DNA from: Ophiostoma sp. CBS 140.51
Taxonomy: Eukaryota; Ascomycota; Sordariomycetes; Ophiostomatales; Ophiostomataceae
NCBI GenBank assembly: GCA_029298735.1
Contig: JANSLP010000032.1
Coordinates: forward strand, 62,001-126,000
Reading direction: 5' to 3'
DNA length: 64,000 bases
The translations under genes were made by a program, and so were the position numbers. The notes beneath the pieces are model-generated. The model searched no databases and was not told where the DNA came from. It saw only the letters and a list, made by a program, of their open reading frames with translations. Of the stretch, positions 20,555 to 32,459 are shown one piece after another. Every line of letters begins with the position of its first letter. Positions within the stretch are counted from its first letter, which is position 1.

Positions 20555-22136
20555 CTAGCTCATGTCCATCTTCTCGCCGTTGCCGTTAGCAGCCAGCGAG
20601 AAGTCGACAGCGCCATCGTTGCCAACCAGCCGCTTCTCCGACTCAGACACAAACTTGACGCTGCGTGTTGGGTCGTAGAACAGCTTGAAGCTCCGCTGCA
20701 CGTCCTCGACAGACACCTGCTTCGCGCGCCGCTTGGCGCTCACCAGCTGGGACGTCGCGATCAAGTTGCTGGCATAGCGCAGGCCCGTCTCCTGGCCAAT
20801 CTTGGTCAGCAGCGCTAAAGCGTCAGGAGTCAGCTCAACCTCCTCCTCCTGTGCGCGGATCGCCAAAATCTTGTTGATCTCTTCGGGGCCATAGGGCTGC
20901 GTCGAAATAATAGACACGCGGTCCAAAAAGTCCAGCGGCAGACCGTGCGGGCTCTTGTAGTCGGTGCCGCGGATGCGCGACTGGCCGCGGTTGCTGGCCA
21001 TGATGACAATGGGTGCCAGGTTGACCTCGAGGGCGCGGTTGATGTACGAGAAGCACTCAATGTCCAGCATGTGCACCTCGTCGATAAACAGCACACCGGG
21101 CACGATCTCGGCCTTGCCCTCCTCCTTCCACTCGGCCACCTTGGTGTTGATCTGATCGCGAATCTCGCTGCGGATCTCGCCCGTGTCGCCGGCAAACAGC
21201 GCCAGGAAGCCCTGTGTCCGCGAGTTGATCACGTCAATCTCGTGAAGAGACACTGTGTGGACGACCTCCTTGCGCTTCTGCAGCTCGCCCTCGGGGCACT
21301 GCACGAACTTGGTGTCGACACCCATGGCATCGTAGTCCCGCGACCGAGCATACGAGCGGCCCAGCTTGGTGATCTTGCCGGACGACTTGTCGATAGAAAT
21401 GATATCGCCAGCCATCACCCGCTCCTTGGTCATCGCGTCAATCATCTTGCTGCCCATGTCGTAGATGGCCTCCATGTCGGTGGTCTTGATTGTGAGCTTG
21501 CCCTGCTTTGCACCGCCCGTGACGCTGCGGTCGATCTGGATCTCAACAACCTCGCCCTCCATGATCTCGCTCTCCTCCTTAATGCGCACGCCGATGGATT
21601 TGCGGAAGGCCTGTGTCAGGGCCTCCGTCTTGCTCATCTCCAGCGAGAAGATTTCGGACGAGGCAAGGGATGTGAAGGGAACGTCGGGGCCGAGGGACTG
21701 TGCCATGCCGGTTGCAATGGCTGTCTTTCCGGTGCTGTCAGAAGGAAGTATCACGTTAGCTAAATCAATAGTTCACGCCACAATGCCCACATCCCAGTCA
21801 TCGATATGCCTACCTAGGGGGACCGGCAATGAGGACTGCGCGGCCGGCAATCTTGCCCTGCTTGATCATCTCCAGAATCACAGCAGCTGCCTTGCGGGCC
21901 TTCTCCTGGCCCACGAGGCCCTGCGACGACTGCCGTGGCTCGAGTGTATCGGCATCGACGCCCAGCCCACGGATGTGCGAGTGGGCGGCGATGAGGTTCA
22001 GGCCCCGAAGGTCCTTGCTGTCGGAAGTGGTGATGACGGTCTATATTTAGGGAGGGAGAGAAAGAGAATCACACAGTTAGCTATGGTCGCCATGGGAAGC
22101 AATTGACCGGAGATCGGATGGACGTACGGCAGCCAT
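20555..22136 (-). CDS. RVB2: RuvB-like AAA+ ATPase 2 (Reptin/RVB2)
   Basis: ATP-dependent helicase-type AAA+ subunit that forms a hetero-hexamer with RVB1 in INO80, SWR1 and R2TP complexes. Exons 22128-22136, 21814-22040 and 20555-21734 give 471 residues, matching the yeast length. The Walker A motif (G-P-P-S-T-G-K-T, about 76-83) is split by the second intron inside the Ser codon. Walker B F-I-D-E-V-H is at 295-300, with the OB-fold insertion (domain II) between. Sensor regions are intact (M-A-S-N-R-G; the conserved G-L-R-Y-A-S-N-L motif). The first coding exon is only nine bases (M-A-A). Intron 1 (87 nt) and intron 2 (79 nt) have canonical ends. Confidence 0.97.
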
Positions 22137-23197
22137 CTTTGCGGAAGAAGGGGAGAGTTGTTTGTATGAATCCACGCGTGCTGGTCGTCAATTTTCGTCG
22201 AACGAGGGGGATGGTCGTGGTATAATGTGGTGGAGGATGCTGCGCGATGCTGTCAACAGGTCTAAAATTTTTGGAAAAGGGCGTCGCAAGTTCAAGTTGG
22301 CCAGGCGCGTTTTGACGGCTGGCTTAGTGCTGAGCTCCAGGGGTTAGTTGTGTGTACTGGGTACGTGTTTTAGCTCAGAGATAGTGTGTTGCTATGTGGG
22401 TGCATAATGTCATGGGTACTTGATCACAATCTTATCCAACTCCGGCCTTATGATAGAGAAGGATCACCTCTTTGACTGCCTGGTCGGCTGCGCAGTAGCT
22501 AAATTGGGGGAAGGTGCGATGGCTCCTAAAAACACCCTTCACCGCTTGCGCCTTCCCAAACTATTTTATTTTGACAAAACCGCGTTCCTTCCTGTTACGA
22601 TGTGAAAAGGCAAGTTTACGTGATCTTGTGTTGTCGTCCTGCCAATATCTCAAAACCGTTGAAAAAAACTGTTGCAAAACCCCGACTGTTGGAAGCCAGA
22701 CCGTGGCGAACTCGACAAACGAAACATCCAGCAGGTGCCCCTGCAACTGTAGGGCCAAAAGCGTCTCACCAAAAGCGGACTCAATAAGTACAATAGTCTC
22801 TTCTCCCCCTTTCCCGTTTCTAGGATTGCCTCCATGACTTTCGCAAACTTCCAACTATTCATCTCGAGACTTTATTCCTGACCATCCGACAGAACGGACC
22901 TTACATCCCACCGGCCATCGACTCGTTCCGCTACCGACCTTCCTTTGACTCCACTGTGTCGCCGACCCCGTCAAAAATCATTCGCGATTTTAGGGCGCCT
23001 CGCATTGGCGTGTAACGCGCGCGCCTGAGCCGCGCCACTTTTTGCACATTCGACAGCAACTTTAGTCGTCCTAGTAGCGACCTTGCCCCCTCTCTGGACA
23101 GCTGACGTATCGTAGATCGATCGTCGAGGAAAACAAAGGTAGACGGTTCCGTCACTACGCATGTCATAGACTGTCGCAATCTCGATGTTCACCGGCC
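22137..23197. promoter_or_regulatory. Divergent spacer between RVB2 and the coiled-coil gene
   Basis: About 1.06 kb containing both promoters and leaders. Short frames on both strands overlap without coding character. No defined site was identified. Confidence 0.5.
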
Positions 23198-25877
23198 ATG
23201 GTGAACGGTCGGATTCCAGCTGATACATGGCGGGGTGACTCACGGGACTCGAGAGACTCACGGGACTCGAGAGACTCACGAGACCCACGAGACTCGGACG
23301 GTTACGATTCACGTAGGGGCCCGCCGCCTCGCTACCTGCGAGATAGCAGCCGCGAAAGGGACTACGACAGAAATCGCGACAGGGACCGCTCAAGAGATCG
23401 CTCAAGAGATCGCTCAAGAGATCGCTCAAGAGACCGTGGCAGAGAAAGGGACGCCGACATGAGCCGCGATAGTGGTCGCGACAGGGGCTATGACCTACCT
23501 TCCAGCTGGCCCCCGAGCCGTCAATTTTCTAGCCCGGCCCAGCGAGACCCGGACCGCCGGCCATCGGATATTGTGACGAGAATTGCGCCCGACGGTACCG
23601 TAGATCAACAAAAGTCATATGTGGGAGGACCAGGTTCGTATCTTGCTCATTGCAGTTTTGGATCTCGCGACCCAGGGGAGCTTTCTTCGCTTACTCTATT
23701 TTACCTCCCCACTGTATCGGATGAAGACTGACACCTCTTTTTTACAACCAGTGCCAAAAGGGCCAAGGTCAGCCCAGAGTACACCGGGTGCCTTGCGACC
23801 CATCCAGTCGCCACATAACAGTGAGCCGAGAACCCAGTCAACACTCGGTGGTCTACGATCTCCAAGCAAGGGCGTTGTCAAGCCAGCGGACACCAAAATT
23901 AAGGACCATGTGTCTTCGTTGCTTATGGCGATGCTCAAAAAGTCGAGAGATGTTGGCGAACACGAGCAAGTCAAGAAATCCCTTGAGCTTCTTGATAAAC
24001 GGAGAGAAGAGCAAATGCGGGCACTCTCCAAGAAGACCGACTTTCCGTCCTTGCCCGAGCTGCACAGGCCAAAATCAGAAGCTGAGATCAAACGGCACAA
24101 AGTTGCCGAGGACAACGTTGCTAAGTCCACGTCCGACCTTGTCTCATCAACGAAAAACCTATTGTCACATGTGTTCGCGTGGAAGCAGCCAGTCTCTGTC
24201 CTGGAAAGCGACGTGCAAAGTCTAAAAGCAAAGCAAGACAACATGTACGAGAAGCTCAAGGGCCCGTCTTTAAAAACCTTGGAAGAAGACAATGCGAGGC
24301 TGCGAGAACAGGTGAGGGACCTGGCCGGGCTCGTAGAGAACCTGAGCAAAAGGGTGCCTAGCATGGATGAGAAGGTGGACTCGGCGAGTAGCGCAAGTAC
24401 AAAACTTGCCTCAGTAGTCGAGCAACTATCCACGCGCTCAAAGATCCACTCATCTATGATTGAAGGCATAGAGTCAAAGGTGACCGACCTTGGTACGAGT
24501 ATTGCCAAACTCGAAGCCGTCGATCTCGAGGCAATAAACGACTATATGAGTAAGGAGAAGCAACACCAGCTGGAGAAACAGAAGAAGCAGGAGGTCGAAA
24601 TTGCAAAATTGAAGACCCAGATGCTTGCTGTCCAGAATGGTTTGAAGTCCTCAACATCAGCGCCAACAGCTGAACGACAGCCGCAAGGCCAGCAACCCGA
24701 GGTGCAGAACGCAGACACAACTTCTACATCTACACCCGTGCCTGTGTCTATGCCGGCACCTGCGCCTGCTGCTGCTGTGCCAAATCAAGGAACGCCGCCT
24801 GTCACAACTCCGGCCACTGCAACTCCGCTAGTGTTCCCTGGCGACGACTTCGCCAGCTTGCGCATAGAAATCAGCATGTTGAACGAGAGGATTGCCCCCT
24901 TGGAGAAACTGCCAGGACAGATTGAAGAGTTGCGGACGCGGCACACGAAGGCGAACGCAGCACAGGGCATGGAGATAAACAAACTCCGCGACGAAATGCG
25001 GACCAATTTTTACAAAGGGTTTGACACAATGGCAAATAAATTTGGCAACCTTATCGACACAGAGAGCAAGGAGCGATCTGAGCGGCTGGTGGAGCTCGAG
25101 GAAGCCATCCAGAAACTCAAAGATCAGGCTGCCAAGTCTGCTCAATCTGCTCAATCTGATCCTACGGCCGCCAACACTCAAACTCAAAGTGCGCCTCCTG
25201 CGGCGAACACCGACACCGCGATGGCAGAAGCAACACTCGAGCCGTTCCTCTCGCCGGTACCTGAGCCTGTCCAGCCTGCTGAACCCGTTGGGCCTATCGA
25301 ACCCCTATCGGCCTTGCCAGCACGAACGCAACTTGCGGGTGGCTTCACAGTCCAAGAGCTCGAGAAAGAAATGCGCCTCCTTCAGGAGAGGATGCAGTAT
25401 TCAGAGGACGAGCTACGGTCTGTCCGGGTTGAGTTCAACGGTCAATGTGCGACACTGACGATGATCGTGTCGACATTAGATTCCCAATTCAACAACCTGA
25501 CGACCAAAGACCTGTACCATTCCATCATTGGCCACTTGGAGAAGTTATACCCAAATCCACGGCAAATGCAGGAAGATGTGAAGCGGATGGGAGCCGATAT
25601 CCACCATCTGAAGAAGGCCAATGAAAACACCAACGAGTCTGTCCGGAAAATGAAAGAAATCGTTCGTGTGCATGCGGGCCATAAACGGTCGTTGACAAGC
25701 GGTGGCAGCAATGGAGGCCCTCCCGGTGAATCCCCGTCCTTAGCAAAGCGACTGAAGATTGGTGGGCCTACACCGGGGGGTAATGCGTCTATAAATGGCA
25801 CTGCTAACAACTCTGCGAACAGTTCTACAAACGGATCTGTGAACGGCGCTTCGGCGGCCACGGCGAATGCTAGCTGA
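23198..25877 (+). CDS. Long coiled-coil protein with Arg/Asp/Ser repeat N-terminus
   Basis: Exons 23198-23633 and 23752-25877 (intron 118 nt, GTTCGT...AACCAG, phase 1) give 853 residues. The N-terminal 145 residues are dominated by R-D-S and R-D-R-S repeats, an SR/RD-type low-complexity region common in RNA-processing and nuclear-condensate proteins. From about residue 190 to 480, and again around 560-680 and 720-800, the heptad-rich sequence predicts coiled coils. A Pro/Thr/Ala/Gln-rich linker lies between, and the C-terminus is Asn/Gly/Ser-rich with K-R-L-K-I. I do not recognise a named family. Nuclear localisation is inferred from composition only. ATG at 23198 has a good context (GGCCATGG). 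Confidence 0.8.
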
Positions 25878-28446
25878 TCGCTTGCGCGCTCAAACTCTGC
25901 AAACCTTGAAGATATTTTGTAATTTTGGCTGCCCCTCGTCTTGGCAATATATTACGCCGGGTCCCTCTATGGCTCCCGGCCCTATTTCTTCTGTTTGCAG
26001 AAGGCAGTTTGTTTTGTTTGTAAGGGGAAGTTATTTTGGTTCGTTTTTTTGGGAGGAATACCCCGGTTCACAGCAACGCCGAGGCAAGACTGGAAAGGAA
26101 CGGCGTTACTCATATTATAAGATAAGATATCTTCCTCAATGGGACCAAGCGACTTGGTGCAATAATAATGGAAACATCTTTGGGAGGCAATCTAGAGTTG
26201 AGAGAATGCACTGTCACACGATGATGAGAAAGTGAGGAAAGAGGTGAGGAAGGACAGGAACTGCATACAGGTTCGGTTCTCCACACCGTTGGGCCCGCTA
26301 TCAAACATCAGCATTGTTGTTTCCCTCTCCGTGCTATGTGCACAGAGTGCGCTAGCCTGCCGGGCGGTTCGTCCTTTCCCCATTCTTTGCAATGTGACTG
26401 GCTGTTTCCTCAATAAACTGATAGCCAACCAAAAGGGAAGTACCGACCAGTGGAGAGTGTCCAGAGGGCGGCAACCACCTTAGTTTCCTCGATGCCCTCA
26501 TTGACTGTTTGCTACCCTTTGGCCGTTAGTTTTGAGCCTCCTCCGCGCAACTTTGTCAGACTCTATTCAGGATTTTTATGTACTCCCTAGAAGCACCCAC
26601 GTAGAAAGCCGGCCGCCGGCATCTTCCTCCACTGCACTGCACTGCTTTTTGTATTGTTGCGTTTCCTGCTAGCGCTGTTCTGCACCTTCCCCTTGCTGCA
26701 TTTCCAGAAGAGCGCCTTCCGTCGGCAGCTAAGAACAAGCACAAAGCACACACCACGAAGAAAAAGCGCCGATCGTTTGCGCCTTCCGTTTCCCCCAAAT
26801 TACAAACTTCTTTCTCTGTACGATGGTAGTAGCTCCTGCTTTGTTCTTTCCTCCTTCCCTTCCAATATCGAGATTCAATTCTTCTGTCCTCAAGTTCTCC
26901 TTTTCTTCTCTCTCGTTATCTCGTTCTCTCATTCTCTCTTTCCCCTTCTTCAACCTTTTTTATCTTGTCAATTTTCATCACTCACTCTCAAATCCCCCCC
27001 GCACGACATCCACTGCCCTCGACTTTTGCGCTCGGGGTTTTGACCACCGTTCATTCTCGGGATTGTCATTGGGCAACTTGGCCCTGTTGTGTTTCCACGT
27101 TTTGCTCCCGCGCGCCCAAAACACACCCAAAAGCACCCAAAGGACCCAAAAAACTTGCGACTGCGCCGACGACAACAGCAAGGGGCAGGACCAGATAGCC
27201 CGTGGTCCCACTTTTTTCTGAACCACCAGCGAAGCCCAGCACGCCAGCAAGTCCTCGCCAGCCCACCCCCCCAAAACCGCCAATCCAATTCAGGCCACAC
27301 CCATTCCACCTCCTCTCTTCTCCCCGTAACCTCTATCGCTCACCCGTCGCAAATCCACACCTCAGTCCTCTCTCTCCGCCATCCCACGACAATACTACCA
27401 CCACCACCCACATCGGCCGTCATCCCATCCTTTCGCCAACTACTTTACGCTCGACGGCCTCTTCTTTTTTCGACGACATTTTGCAGCGGAGGGCATGTTC
27501 GATTTTTCTCGCTCTCATCGTCCATAGCCGCGGCTCGGAATCCTGTCGCGCGCCCGTATTTTTTCCTCTGTTTCTTCCCACGGTCTTTCTCAATCTCGCA
27601 ATCTTCGCAATTTCGTTTGACCTTGTCCACTTCGTGCCTGGACGTCTCCTGCTCTTTCTTTCGACGCCTTTTGTTTTGCGATACCCGACCTCGTCTTTCA
27701 TCGACCATCAATCTTCCAGTCGGTCAAGTCGCAACTAGCCGCCCGTCGTGTCACTCGCGAATTACCTCGACGACAACCGCTTCGATCTCGCCAACATCGG
27801 TACATCCCGACCTATTCTCTCACCTGTCTCGGACCTCAAGTACGCGGCTCCATTTTGACTGCGTGTCATCAAACTGTTAGTAGATACACACCCATCAGAA
27901 CCTGGTCATTCTCCCGTCCGTTCGCGTCTGCGATGCAGTGACGTGGTCGGCGCATGGACCTGATTCATGGACGCCAGTCGCCGTCGTCTTCAGTGATACT
28001 GACATTTCCTTCTAGCCAGATTCCCACGCGACATTCTACAGACCACTGCGAAACGAGTTTCAACGATCACCAGCTTTCCAAGCGCGTACGCTCCCGAGTC
28101 ACCTACCGACTTTGCAGCCATCTTCGACCGAACGACGTTGACTGGTGTCGCGTGCAACTGCACCGACGCGTACGATAGCGACGACTCTTGACTGGGCACG
28201 CTCCAGGACGACGATTTCGCGCCTCCTTTAATGTCCATAAATCCGATTTCCGTTCCCCGTCGCGGTTGCGATTCACACGGCGAATGCGCCTGTTGCCCTT
28301 AGAAAGAGCAGCACACCACAGCCAGTGTGCATGATCAGAGGTGGACCTCGGCACGGTGGACTCCAGCTCACAGCCTTGGCCAGGAGGAGGGGGGATTGCA
28401 AGAGAAGGACACACTGCGTTCGGCGCATAACGACAAAAGCAAAAAT
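25878..28446. other. 2.6-kb spacer and leader upstream of the RD-repeat gene
   Basis: The stretch from about 26700 to 27900 is strongly C/T-rich on the plus strand and resembles other long fungal leaders here. A 263-codon frame at 27089-27880 is low-complexity, lacks domain features and is not called. Non-coding 5' exons of the next gene may lie here. Confidence 0.5.
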
Positions 28447-31179
28447 ATGGATGTTGCAGCGCAGGAGATCACAAAGCTAGCAAAGCGCATCCTGCCTGAC
28501 AGGCCATACCATCTATCTGTCTCCCCCACCGGACGCTACCCAGTGCCTCCGAGCCTGTGGCCCAACACATCGCCACTCCAGTACACGACTTTCGTGGCCG
28601 ACGCCGACCGTGGTGTCCTGCTCACACGACCCCATTTCGACATCCAACAAGAACCATACAAACCACCGGCCGGCGCAGCATCGTCAGGCGGCAACCCTGC
28701 GGGGGCCAGCGGCAAGGGCGAAGCGAAGAAGCCCGTGACTAAGTTGTCCTTTAAGGACTATCAAGAACAAAAGAACAGAAAACGACTATCCGGCTCACCA
28801 ACCGACACTCCCACCCCGGCGAAAACAGAACCCAAGACCGAAACGAAGACAGAAGCAAAGACAGAGGCGAAGCCAACCAAAAGCGAAACAGCTATGGCGT
28901 CTTACGTCGACCGGCAGCCGCATCTGCCGCCGAAGCCAGATTTTACTGGCGACAGGTAAGTGATTCATAGCTCCAGCTCGGTCTCAGTAAAGGATTGACA
29001 AGTGGCTAACATACTTTGCAGAAAACCTCACTCACCCTCCAAATCCCCCCAACGGCGCGCCCGCAGCCCTGGTGCAGCTGACAGCAGAAAGCGTATAGCA
29101 GACGCCAACGACACAGCAAGCCGGCCACACAAACGCTCACGGTCAGACACATCCATGAGCTCTGGTTCACCACCACCCGCCGCCTCCTCCTCCTCCTCCA
29201 AAAACAACCGCATCCACGAACCACCAAGTCCCCTCGACCTTGATAATCGGCGAGACGACCGGTCAAGACCGACCACAAACGGGCAAACATCAAAACAACG
29301 AGACAAGTACAGAGACCGGGAACGGGAACGGGACCGCGACAGAGACCGTGCAGATCGTGGCGAGCGTGGCCGGGAACGGGGCAGAGATCGGGATCGGGAA
29401 CGCGAAAGAGACCGTGACAAGGACCGTGACCGTGACTACGATCGGCCTCGTGACAGAGATCGGGAGCGAGACCGCGACCGGGATCGCGATCGGGATCGTG
29501 ATCGCGAACGTGACCGTGAACGGAATCGGGACGACAGAGATCGTGACCGGGACCGGGAGCGTGACCGCGAGAAGGACAGAAGCCGCAACGACAACAGCCG
29601 CCGCTCGCCTCTCTCGCCATCTATGCCAAAGACCAACGGCCACAAGTCTCACTCTAACCGCGACCGCGACCGCGACCGCGACCGGTCAAGAGACAGGTCT
29701 CCAGACGGCAGGGGAGCAGTTTCGGCATTGCCTCCCATCCTCTCTCCACTTCACTTCACTCCCGAACGTGGCTCGACGAAACAGTCCCGCTCGAGCGAAT
29801 TCACCAAGGGATCCAGCAAAACCGACTCCAACAGAAGAGACGAGTCCCCATTGCAACTTCCACCTCTTCTTTCTCCCACATTGCCAGCCATCGTCGAGCA
29901 GGAGCTATCTCGTCTGAAGAACGCACCAGCAAAGGATAAGGACAACGAGCCCAAGTTGGAGCCGAAACCAAAAGCGAGCCACGAACCAGGACAAGCTGCA
30001 GGCAAGAAGCCCTATAAGCCCGCCGCAGACATAGACATGGACGATGCTCCTCCCAAAGAGGCGTCCCACAAGGACAGCCACAAGTCAAAGGACGATTTTC
30101 ACAAGGACACAAAGGAGTCCTCTTCAAAGCGTTCGCTCATCGTTGTCTTAAAGTACAAGAAGAAGAACGTCAAGCGGGTGCTCCGTCTTCTTGCACTCCA
30201 GCAGACCCCATTAAAGGCGCCACTGAAGCAAGCCGAGCGTTCTGTCAGCATCGAGAACACGCCGTCGCCAGCACAGATCACCAAGAAGCGGCCAGTGCCT
30301 GCTGACATTTCCACGAGCGAGCTACCGCCGCCCTCGTCGACCACGTCGTTCAAGCACCCGAAGTCGGTCGCCGAGAAGAGTGTGGCTGCTGCACGGTCGT
30401 CTGTCGGCCCCGTTACGCCAGTCAAGTCCACGCCCATGGCCCGTGTCACGTCCAACACCTCACAAGTTCTCACACCTGGTGACACTGCGAGCTACACGCC
30501 CCGCGCAAACGACCGGCCAGCCACGAGCCAGAGTGACCACACGAGCAATGTCACGGTGTCCGACTACCGCCGCCGCTACGACACGTACGTCCGGCTAGGC
30601 ACGAAGCTGAAGCACGACCGCGATGCCATTGTCAAGAGCCGGATGGCTAACGGGTCGTCCTCCAAGGGCGACGGTTCGTCTGCTCCGACATTTAGCATGA
30701 CGCTGCCCGAGAAGAAGCTGGTGGCCATTCTCAGTCTCGAAATGGTCATGTCGTACCTCATTGCCTTCAAGTCTCTTAACCAGGGCCGCTACCTTGAACG
30801 CAAGCCGGGCGATGTGTCTGTCTGGGAACGCCTGATGCCGCACTTTAACGAGCTACGCAGCCATGTCCGCAATTTCCGGCCACTCGAAGTCATGGCTGCA
30901 CAGCTGCGCGCCATTTGCTTTGAGCAGATGATGGCGTCGTTTGTGGGCCATGAGGCCGAGGGGGTGGCGACCAAGATCATGACGGCCACGAAGCAGCGGA
31001 TCGATGCGTGGACCGAGGTGGCCCAATGCTCCGACGCGGTCAGCGACAGCTCGCTCAAAGTTGTCGTGGGGCCCTGGCTCAGCGTTGAGGACACGGTGCG
31101 CACCATCCTGCCGGCGATCCGTCGGTGGAGCGATCGCGAGAATGCAGGCTGGGAGCAGGAACTGCAGCCCCCGAGATAG
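28447..31179 (+). CDS. Arg/Asp-repeat nuclear protein, possible AFF/Ebp1-like C-terminus
   Basis: Exons 28447-28955 and 29022-31179 (66-nt intron, GTAAGT...TTTGCAG, phase 2) give 888 residues. The N-terminus (residues 1-110) is folded-looking, with L-A-K-R-I-L-P-D-R and K-L-S-F-K-D-Y motifs. Residues about 264-360 are nearly pure Arg-Asp/Arg-Glu dipeptides. The C-terminal 209 residues (from S-D-Y-R-R-R-Y-D) are helical and ungapped: Y-V-R-L-G-T-K-L-K-H-D-R-D-A, then K-K-L-V-A-I-L-S-L-E-M-V-M. This order recalls the C-terminal homology domain of AF4/FMR2 scaffolds of the super elongation complex, and the Ebp1 partner of fission-yeast ELL. That link is by eye and from memory. The gene itself is well supported; the function is not. 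Confidence 0.8.
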
Positions 31180-32459
31180 AGCTCTCGAGAGCGCAAGACT
31201 CTTCTGCCACGACGTACGACGACGACACGCGCGGTGACAGGCCCGGCTTCGCCGCCGCCCTCTGCTGAGCCTCCTTTGAGACGGAGAGGAAGTGAGCTGA
31301 AAAGCCAAATGAAGGAGGGAGTGAAGATAATTGTGAAGAAAGTCGAGAAGAAGAAAGTCGAGAGAAAGGGGAGAGGGATCTTCGGATGGTAGTGAAGTTG
31401 AACGAGGAGTGAAAGCAGGCGGCGTGAAATACCCATGTACTTCTATTTTACAGGAGCTCAGAAAGGAGGTTTTATGTTTTTTATATCTCTAGCTCCAGTT
31501 TCTATTTGATCTTTTTTTTGTTTCTTTGTTTTTCTGTCTTTGCGATTTTCTCGTTTTATTATGATCTTTATGATCTTTTTACTTTTTACCCAGCCCTTCT
31601 CGTTTTCTCTCTTGTTCTTTCTGCTAGCAAGTTTCTCCAAGAGGTTGCGATTTTCCTTTTCTTTCTTCTAGTTTTTCAAGTGTTTTTACGTTTCCTAGGA
31701 AGGAGATACCTCAAAAAGTGGCAGCAAGGAGGGATGGAGGAGGATGGAGAAGTCTTAACTGGAATGGTGAATGGTGTTTTTAAAGGGTACGAATCAGCAT
31801 GATACAGTGATACAGACTCAGATAATAATTATGCCCATCTTCAATTACAAACTTCTGTCCATTATGCTAGGTTATGAGAAATAATTGTTCAAATACAGGA
31901 GATGTCAGTGAGGCGAAAGGAAATACAACAAAACAAGAATATACTCTGCCAAACAAGACATCTCTATTACTTGATTTCATGTCAGTTGTGCTCCAAACTT
32001 GATAATAACCAATGCCATAATATGCGATGATGTAATATAATTTGCTTTACTAAATCAACCACTATGAAACTTCTCTGCGGAAGAGGATAGATATGTAGTT
32101 GTAGAAACAAAAATAGAGGACAGTGCCAATAAATCCTATCTCTGGCAAAGATGCGCCCCCGTTAAGTGAACAAAAACAGACCAAAAAAGGGGTCAAAAAC
32201 AAGTCTCCCTTGAAAAAATTGTTGAGAATTTTGTGAGAGACGAAAAGAGAAAGACAAAAAACCCGAACCCGTAACCTCCAACGACCAGAGCTAACCGCCA
32301 AATGAATAAAAGCAAAGAGGATGACAAAAAAAGACAAGAAAATAAAGTTTGTTTACAAAAAAATACTAACGATCGAAAATAAATCGGACCGTGAAATGAA
32401 AGTCAGGAAGAGGCCGACCCGAAAAAAAGCCTTTAGGAAACGTAAAATACAGCAAGAGT
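31180..32459. other. Convergent AT-rich spacer
   Basis: About 1.28 kb between two convergent genes. The second half is AT-rich. No coding frame is supported; both 3' untranslated ends fall here. Confidence 0.55.

Noticed and set aside
20945..21763. 272-codon plus-strand frame
   Set aside because: Antisense of the RVB2 exon.
23391..23440. Short direct repeats that could suggest a CRISPR-like array
   Set aside because: They are in-frame Arg-Asp-Arg-Ser codons in a eukaryotic gene, without spacers.
27089..27880. 263-codon plus-strand frame
   Set aside because: Low-complexity Ser/Pro/Phe translation of a C/T-rich leader; no family, no good start context.
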